Part shown: piece by piece, positions 4,817-9,076 of the stretch
Layout of the letters: the number at the start of each line of letters is the position of its first letter
How positions within the stretch are numbered: the first letter of the stretch is position 1
Source: Faucicola sp032089155
Lineage (GTDB): Bacteria; Pseudomonadota; Gammaproteobacteria; Pseudomonadales; Moraxellaceae
Reading direction: 5' to 3'
Length of the DNA stretch: 9,076 bases
NCBI GenBank assembly: GCA_032089155.1
Contig: DAMDEV010000107.1
Span: 1 to 9,076, forward strand
The notes under the pieces: model-generated
Database searches by the model: none
What the model was told of the DNA's origin: nothing
What the model saw: the letters and a program-made list of their open reading frames with translations, nothing else
Translations under genes and position numbers: made by a program

Positions 4817-6220
4817 ATGTCATTAAGATTGCAATCCTTAACACTCGCTATTGCCAGCATTTCATTTGCTAGCGCTGCCCAAGCGGCGGGGCTTGACCGC
4901 TCAACTCAGCCAAGTTGGGGGTTTACGCAAGATGGCACTTTTGCCTACATCGAACGAATCACCATTGACCCATCGATTACTGGCAAAGACAATGCGGCCA
5001 CCACCCCTTCGCCAACCACGTACGAAGAAGGTCGCGATACCGACAACATGGCGCTAAACTATGATTTTATCAATTATGGGGCAAAAGCAGACGTCAACGA
5101 TAAAGTCAGTGTGGGTGTTTTTTTTGACCAGCCGTGGGGCGCGGATGTTGAGTTCACCGGCAATAACAACTTTGTCAATGGTACAGTCAGCGCGCAGCAG
5201 GTTGCTGGTGCAGGACAAACGGCGCTAGCAGCCGCCACAGCTGCAAAAACTGCCGTTGCTGTTTATCAAGCAGATCCAACCAACCAAACACTCAAGTATA
5301 ACGCGGCTAACGCGCTTAAAACTGCACAGCAAGCAGGGGCAGCCTACAATATAGCAAGCAATATCGCTCAGCATCCCAACGAAGGTACTAATGTCTCTGT
5401 CGATAGTAAAAATTTCACAGGTTTGGTGGGGGTCAAATTTGGCGAAAAAAATAACTGGCAAGTATATGGCGGGCCTGTATTACAAAAATTAGAAGGTGAG
5501 GTGCATTTACGCGGTAAAGCCTACAATTCTACCCAAGGTTATGATGGTATCTTTGCCCAATCGAATGGTTATGGTTGGATGGCAGGTTTAGCCTATAGCA
5601 AACCTGAGATTGCGCTTAAAGCGGCGTTGACTTATCGCTCTGAAATTGATCATGACACTGTAGCGTATGAGTCCATGCCTGCAACTGGCGAATCCGGCAG
5701 TTATGACATGACCATCACTACCCCAAAATCCGTGAATGTTGACTTTCAAACAGGTCTTAATCCAACCACCCTATTGACCGCAAAACTGCGCTGGGTACCT
5801 TGGAGTGATTTTTCAATCAAACCGCCTATGTATAATGCAACGACCAAAAAAGCCACCGGCGCGGATTTTAAACCCCTATATCCCAATGGTTTAAACTTGA
5901 TTGATTACTCAGATGATGGCTGGGCAGCAGAGGTGGGCTTGGGTAAAAAATTAAGTAATCAATGGGCCGTGTCAGGCTCAGTGGGTTGGGATAGCGGCGC
6001 GGGTGATCCCACCACCACCTTAGGTCCTGTCGAAGGTCATTGGAATGTGGGTCTAGGCGCCAAGTACAATGTTACACCCGAAGTCGCCGTGTCGGCAGGC
6101 GTGAAATATTTGATGTTTGGTGATGCCAAATCAAAAATCCCCAATGGCGATTTAGTGGGTGATTTCCAAAACAACGATGCTTGGATTTACGGGCTGCGTT
6201 TAACTTATCAGAAAAAATAA
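4817..6220 (+). CDS. FadL/OmpP1/TodX-family outer membrane transport protein
   Basis: This 467-residue protein has a Sec signal peptide with a probable cut after AQA (21-23). The mature start AGLDRSTQPSW resembles the N-terminal hatch of FadL relatives, and the rest is alternating beta-strand sequence expected of an outer-membrane barrel. Recognisable blocks include YGAKADVNDKVSVGVFFDQPWGAD (88-110), YGWMAGLAYSKPEIALKAALTYRSEI (252-277), PKSVNVDFQTGLNP (303-316), LRWVPWSDFSI (324-334) and GLGAKYNVTPEVAVSAGVKYLMFGDAK (412-438). The family moves long-chain fatty acids and other hydrophobic compounds across the outer membrane; the substrate here cannot be read. Residues about 124-186 form an Ala/Gln-rich, helix-like stretch between two early strands, probably an external loop. 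The chain ends YQKK rather than in the usual terminal aromatic residue. The start is set by AAGGGAG (4804-4810), 6 nt upstream. It is a single-gene unit ended by the hairpin at 6228-6260. Confidence 0.9.
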   Translation: MSLRLQSLTLAIASISFASAAQAAGLDRSTQPSWGFTQDGTFAYIERITIDPSITGKDNAATTPSPTTYEEGRDTDNMALNYDFINYGAKADVNDKVSVGVFFDQPWGADVEFTGNNNFVNGTVSAQQVAGAGQTALAAATAAKTAVAVYQADPTNQTLKYNAANALKTAQQAGAAYNIASNIAQHPNEGTNVSVDSKNFTGLVGVKFGEKNNWQVYGGPVLQKLEGEVHLRGKAYNSTQGYDGIFAQSNGYGWMAGLAYSKPEIALKAALTYRSEIDHDTVAYESMPATGESGSYDMTITTPKSVNVDFQTGLNPTTLLTAKLRWVPWSDFSIKPPMYNATTKKATGADFKPLYPNGLNLIDYSDDGWAAEVGLGKKLSNQWAVSGSVGWDSGAGDPTTTLGPVEGHWNVGLGAKYNVTPEVAVSAGVKYLMFGDAKSKIPNGDLVGDFQNNDAWIYGLRLTYQKK

Positions 6221-6227
6221 GTCTCAT

Positions 6228-6260
6228 AAAAAAAGCCTATCAACGTGATAGGCTTTTTTT
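6228..6260. terminator. Bidirectional intrinsic terminator between FadL-family and LysR genes
   Basis: GCCTATCA (6235-6242) pairs with TGATAGGC (6246-6253) around an ACG loop. Seven As precede and seven Ts follow, extending the stem to 15 bp and giving a U-tract on both strands. It lies 7 nt past the FadL-family stop and 11 nt past the stop of the convergent LysR gene, so it can serve both. Confidence 0.93.
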
Positions 6261-6271
6261 ATGTCGATCCA

Positions 6272-7162
6272 TTAATCGCGATGTTTACCATCCATCTCTA
6301 ATCCTAACATGTCAAGCAAGGCTGCCATACTTGCAGATACCGTGATATTGGGGTTAGTAACCAATCCCAAATAGCGTTGCAACTCAACAGGGGTATCCAT
6401 ATTAATCGGCTGTAAATCTTGATTGACTAACGTTTGCGGTAACACCGACCAGCCTAGCCCAACCGATACCAACATACGAATCGACTCTAGCGGATTGGTG
6501 CTCATCGTGGCATACGGTTTTAAGTTATATTTGGCAAATTCGGCTAAAGTGATTTGACTGGTAAAGGTATTGGCGGCGGGTAGAATCGCTGGATAATTCG
6601 CCAATTGCTCAAGCGTTACGTTCATTTTATGCGCCAGTGGCGATAAAATACCTGTCACAAAATGCAGCGGATCTGACCATAGCATATGATAATTTAGACG
6701 TTTATCATACACAGGGGGTAGCGTTAAAAAAGCCAATGACAAGTCGCCATCAAGGACTGCTTTATGCGCTTGCTCGGAATCGACAAAATGCACTTCAAGC
6801 TGTACCGCAGGATAGCTTTGGATAAATTGTTTGAGGACAGCTGGCAGATGATGTAAGCCAATATGATGACTGGTACCAATAATCAGTTTGCCTGAGACTG
6901 TTTGCTGGCGGTTTTTAAGATTAATTTTTAGATTGTCGTAATCATCTAGCCAGCGTTTGGCATGGGGTATCAAGTCATGTGCCGCTTGGGTTGGGATAAT
7001 ACCACGACCCACGGTATCAAAAAGGGTGACATCAAATTCGTCTTCTAAGTTTTTGATACGCTTACTTACTGCAGGCTGTGTAATAAATAGTTTATCAGCC
7101 GCCTGCGAGATACTACCTGTTTGCATAACCGCTAAAAAAGTATTTAAATTTGTGGTATTCAT
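6272..7162 (-). CDS. LysR-type transcriptional regulator divergent from leuC
   Basis: This 296-residue protein has the standard LysR layout. A winged helix-turn-helix lies at about 3-62, with SISQAADKLFITQPAVSKRIKNLE at 17-40 as the DNA-reading part. A linker helix follows to about 88, then a periplasmic-binding-protein-like effector domain starting GKLIIGTSHHIGLHHLPAVLKQF (91-113) and including VSVGLGWSVLP (232-242). Length is typical (about 300 aa). The start has a purine-rich GGGGGAAA site (complement of 7164-7171). The gene is divergent from leuC across 247 nt, the usual geometry for a LysR protein controlling its neighbour. Similar LysR-leuC pairs occur in pseudomonads and Acinetobacter. 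It therefore probably controls leucine synthesis, perhaps sensing a pathway intermediate such as 2-isopropylmalate; both points are inference. A CysB-like or other target cannot be excluded from sequence alone. Confidence 0.93.
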   Translation of the reverse strand: MNTTNLNTFLAVMQTGSISQAADKLFITQPAVSKRIKNLEDEFDVTLFDTVGRGIIPTQAAHDLIPHAKRWLDDYDNLKINLKNRQQTVSGKLIIGTSHHIGLHHLPAVLKQFIQSYPAVQLEVHFVDSEQAHKAVLDGDLSLAFLTLPPVYDKRLNYHMLWSDPLHFVTGILSPLAHKMNVTLEQLANYPAILPAANTFTSQITLAEFAKYNLKPYATMSTNPLESIRMLVSVGLGWSVLPQTLVNQDLQPINMDTPVELQRYLGLVTNPNITVSASMAALLDMLGLEMDGKHRD

Positions 7163-7236
7163 CTTTCCCCCAACACTAAAACCCTACCATTTGATATAAA
7201 TAAAAGTTTCATTCTTTAAAAAATACATTAAATAAG

Positions 7237-7265
7237 ATTATAAGACAACGTTTGCCCAAATACAA
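7237..7265 (-). promoter_or_regulatory. Candidate promoter for the LysR gene
   Basis: On the minus strand, a perfect TATAAT (complement of 7237-7242) lies 17 nt after TTGTAT (complement of 7260-7265, 3 of 6). Transcription would begin near 7230, about 68 nt before the start codon. It is backed mainly by the -10 box. Confidence 0.45.
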
Positions 7266-7286
7266 TTTATTTAATCGCCCAATACA
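7254..7286. repeat. Near-identical GCCCAA(A)TACA direct repeats
   Basis: GCCCAAATACA (7254-7264) and GCCCAATACA (7277-7286) recur 23 bp apart in the middle of the divergent LysR/leuC region, and the first overlaps the LysR -35 candidate. A shorter AATACATT is also present at 7222-7229 and 7281-7288. They could be regulator contact sites. Confidence 0.4.
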
Positions 7287-7294
7287 TTCCTAAA

Positions 7295-7315
7295 ATTTTT
7301 ATAAAATATAAAAAT
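7295..7315. promoter_or_regulatory. A/T-rich palindrome upstream of the leuC promoter (candidate LysR operator)
   Basis: ATTTTTATA (7295-7303) and TATAAAAAT (7307-7315) are perfect 9-bp arms around AAA. The centre is about 52 bp before the predicted leuC transcription start, in the range where LysR-type proteins bind. The composition is pure A/T, so a chance palindrome or an intrinsically bent tract is a real alternative. Confidence 0.4.
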
Positions 7316-7321
7316 CATCAA

Positions 7322-7350
7322 TTAAAATTATCATTTTTCTTTGTTATAAT
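7322..7350 (+). promoter_or_regulatory. Promoter of the leuCD operon (extended -10)
   Basis: A perfect TATAAT (7345-7350) is preceded by TGT (7342-7344), making a TGnTATAAT extended -10. A weak -35 TTAAAA (7322-7327, 4 of 6) sits 17 nt upstream. Transcription would start near 7357, leaving a leader of about 53 nt. The leader shows no leucine-rich peptide or attenuator hairpin. A weak -35 with a nearby operator fits an activator-dependent promoter. Confidence 0.65.
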
Positions 7351-7409
7351 GGCGTTATTGTTTACCAGATTACTACGCCCTTTTATAAAAAAACCATAGG
7401 ATATGTGTC

Positions 7410-8828
7410 ATGGCAGCGCAAACGCTTTATGATAAACTTTGGCAAGATCACTTAGTCAATCGACGAGATGACGGTTCTAGTCTTATCTATATCGACCGTC
7501 ATTTATTACACGAAGTTACGAGCCCGCAAGCATTTGAAGGCTTGTCATTGGCAAATCGTGACCCTTGGCGTTTGTCAGCAAACGTCGCCACCCCTGACCA
7601 TAATGTCCCGACGGTGGCGAGCGAACGTAAAGAAGGGGTGGCAGGCATTAAAGATGACGTCTCTCGCTTGCAAGTGGCCACACTCGATGAAAACTGTGCC
7701 AAATTTAACATCACTGAGTTTACCATCAATGACGTGCGCCAAGGCATTGTGCATGTGGTAGGCCCAGAACAAGGTTTGGTATTACCTGGGATGACCGTGG
7801 TGTGTGGCGACTCACATACCGCAACCCATGGTGCGTTAGGCTGTCTTGCCCACGGCATCGGTACCAGTGAAGTTGAGCATGTATTGGCAACACAGTGTCT
7901 TGTGCAAACCAAGATGAAAAATATGCTTATCAAAGTCGATGGCAAATTGGGTGAAGGTGTCACCCCAAAAGACGTGGTACTAGCGATTATTGCAAAAATC
8001 GGCACCGCGGGTGGCACAGGTTACGCCATTGAATTTGCAGGCGATGTGTTCCGTGACATGAGCATGGAAGGACGTATGACCGTGTGTAACATGGCGATTG
8101 AAGCGGGCGCGCGCGTTGGTATGGTGGCAGTTGATGAAACCACCATTGAATACGTCAAAGGTCGTCCCTATGCGCCTACCGGTGAAATGTGGGATAAAGC
8201 CGTGGCTTACTGGCAAACCCTGCATTCAGATGCTGATGCGGTATTTGATACTGTCATTGAGATGGCAGGCGCGGACATCGCACCCCAAGTATCTTGGGGC
8301 ACATCCCCTGAAATGGTGGTAGATATCAGCGCGCACGTCCCTACCCTAGATGCGGCAAAAGATGACGTCCAAAAAGAAGCTTGGACACGCGCTTATGAGT
8401 ATATGGGTTTGACCGCAGGTCAACCTGTCACTGACATCAAAGTCGATCGGGTGTTTATCGGCTCTTGTACCAACTCACGTATTGAAGATATTCGCGCGGC
8501 GGCGGCTGTTATCAAAGGTCGCAGAGTCGCAGATAGCGTCAAAGAAGCGATTGTGGTAGCCGGTTCTGGGTTGGTTAAACAACAAGCAGAAAGCGAAGGG
8601 CTAGATAAAATCTTTACCGCAGCGGGTTTTGAATGGCGGGAGCCAGGCTGCTCGATGTGCCTCGCCATGAACGCGGATAAATTGCAGCCAAAAGAACATT
8701 GCGCCAGTACCTCCAATCGTAACTTTGAAGGTCGTCAGGGCAATGGCGGACGCACCCATTTGGTCAGCCCTGCCATGGCAGCTGCCGCGGCATTAGCCGG
8801 TCATTTTGTTGACGTGAGAAATTTTTAA
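7410..8828 (+). CDS. leuC: 3-isopropylmalate dehydratase large subunit LeuC
   Basis: This 472-residue aconitase-family enzyme pairs with LeuD to convert 2-isopropylmalate to 3-isopropylmalate in leucine synthesis. The [4Fe-4S] ligands are visible: Cys353 in GSCTNSR, and Cys414 and Cys417 in GCSMCLAMN. Other family blocks are SLIYIDRHLLHEVTSPQAFEGL (24-45), TPDHNVPT (61-68), VCGDSHTATHGALG (131-144), GIGTSEVEHVLATQ (149-162), and RNFEGRQGNGGRTHLVSPAMAAAAA (437-461). Length matches E. coli LeuC (466 aa). The ATG start has AGGA at 7398-7401, 8 nt upstream, and the MAAQTLYDKLW N-terminus is typical. leuD follows after 9 nt, with its ribosome site beginning in the leuC stop, so the two are co-transcribed and probably coupled. 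The upstream divergent LysR gene is the likely regulator. Confidence 0.98.
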   Translation: MAAQTLYDKLWQDHLVNRRDDGSSLIYIDRHLLHEVTSPQAFEGLSLANRDPWRLSANVATPDHNVPTVASERKEGVAGIKDDVSRLQVATLDENCAKFNITEFTINDVRQGIVHVVGPEQGLVLPGMTVVCGDSHTATHGALGCLAHGIGTSEVEHVLATQCLVQTKMKNMLIKVDGKLGEGVTPKDVVLAIIAKIGTAGGTGYAIEFAGDVFRDMSMEGRMTVCNMAIEAGARVGMVAVDETTIEYVKGRPYAPTGEMWDKAVAYWQTLHSDADAVFDTVIEMAGADIAPQVSWGTSPEMVVDISAHVPTLDAAKDDVQKEAWTRAYEYMGLTAGQPVTDIKVDRVFIGSCTNSRIEDIRAAAAVIKGRRVADSVKEAIVVAGSGLVKQQAESEGLDKIFTAAGFEWREPGCSMCLAMNADKLQPKEHCASTSNRNFEGRQGNGGRTHLVSPAMAAAAALAGHFVDVRNF

Positions 8829-8837
8829 GGTAGAACT

Positions 8838-9076
8838 ATGAAAAAATATACCCTTGAGCAAGGCATTGTCTGCCCACTAGACCGCTCAAACGTGGACACT
8901 GATCAAATCATTCCAAAACAGTTTTTGAAATCTATCAAACGCACAGGATTTGGCGCTAATCTATTTGATGAATGGCGTTATTTGGACGAAGGCTATCCTG
9001 GTCAAGACAATAGCAAACGCCCCATTAACCCTGATTTTATTTTGAATCAGCCCCGTTATCAAGGTGCTAACATTTT
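8838..9076 (+). CDS. leuD: 3-isopropylmalate dehydratase small subunit LeuD (5' part, cut by window end)
   Basis: The frame opens with ATG at 8838 and runs off the window after about 79 codons of an expected 200-215. The translation begins MKKYTLEQGIVCPLDRSNVD. The LeuD signature then follows: VDTDQIIPKQFLKS (19-32), RTGFGANLFDEWRYLD (35-50), NPDFILNQPRYQGANI near the edge. LeuD is the swivel domain that completes the LeuC active site. AAGG (8827-8830) overlaps the leuC stop and is 7 nt before the ATG. There is a small variable insert (EGYPGQDNSKRPI) before NPDF, compared with the shorter E. coli loop. The remainder, and probably leuB, should lie to the right. Confidence 0.97.
   Translation, partial: MKKYTLEQGIVCPLDRSNVDTDQIIPKQFLKSIKRTGFGANLFDEWRYLDEGYPGQDNSKRPINPDFILNQPRYQGANI

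Noticed and set aside
7351..7409. Leucine attenuator or T-box in the leuC leader
   Set aside because: The leader is only about 53 nt, with no leucine-codon run, no terminator/antiterminator pair and no T-box motif.
7499..8017. 172-codon frame antisense to leuC
   Set aside because: Shadow of a highly conserved coding sequence; no domain, no ribosome site, no promoter.
1..9076. Hidden defence system, prophage, insertion sequence or CRISPR array
   Set aside because: All long frames belong to housekeeping or envelope genes, with normal spacing and terminators. No transposase, terminal inverted repeats, target duplications or spaced repeat arrays were seen.

Overview
The window reads as chromosomal DNA of a gammaproteobacterium in the family Moraxellaceae (Moraxella/Psychrobacter-like). 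The grounds are moderate-to-low GC with A/T-rich intergenic stretches, a classical GroEL with a GGM tail, a leuC-leuD arrangement with a divergent LysR gene, and a DUF3108 secreted protein. The family-level assignment is inferred from protein character and gene mix, not from a search. No mobile element, tRNA, rRNA or CRISPR array is visible.

Layout, left to right. (1) 1-134: non-coding lead-in with a 12-bp direct repeat. (2) 135-1264 (+): yaaA (peroxide-stress protein) and a small DUF4298 protein, joined by a 1-base TGATG stop/start overlap. (3) 1267-1300: a hairpin that can terminate transcription from both sides. (4) 1353-3443 (-): the groS-groL chaperonin operon, with a 156-nt gap between the two genes. 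(5) 3444-3848: a 405-nt divergent region. It holds a heat-shock (RpoH)-type promoter candidate for groS, an overlapping palindrome, and a long groS leader ending in an imperfect 19-bp tandem repeat. (6) 3849-4544 (+): a secreted DUF3108 protein with a strong terminator. (7) 4817-6220 (+): a FadL-family outer-membrane transporter with an unusual Ala-rich segment, then a bidirectional terminator. (8) 6272-7162 (-): a LysR-type regulator, divergent from leuC. (9) 7410-9076 (+): leuC and the 5' part of leuD (cut by the window edge).

The genes form separate housekeeping units. GroES/GroEL fold cytosolic proteins. YaaA limits peroxide/iron damage, with an uncharacterised coupled partner. DUF3108 and FadL-like proteins act in the envelope. 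LeuCD perform the isomerisation step of leucine synthesis, probably under the divergent LysR protein. I see no clearly new multi-gene system. The most unusual material is regulatory: the groS leader and the LysR/leuC divergent region. The YaaA-DUF4298 coupling and the FadL loop insertion also deserve a look.
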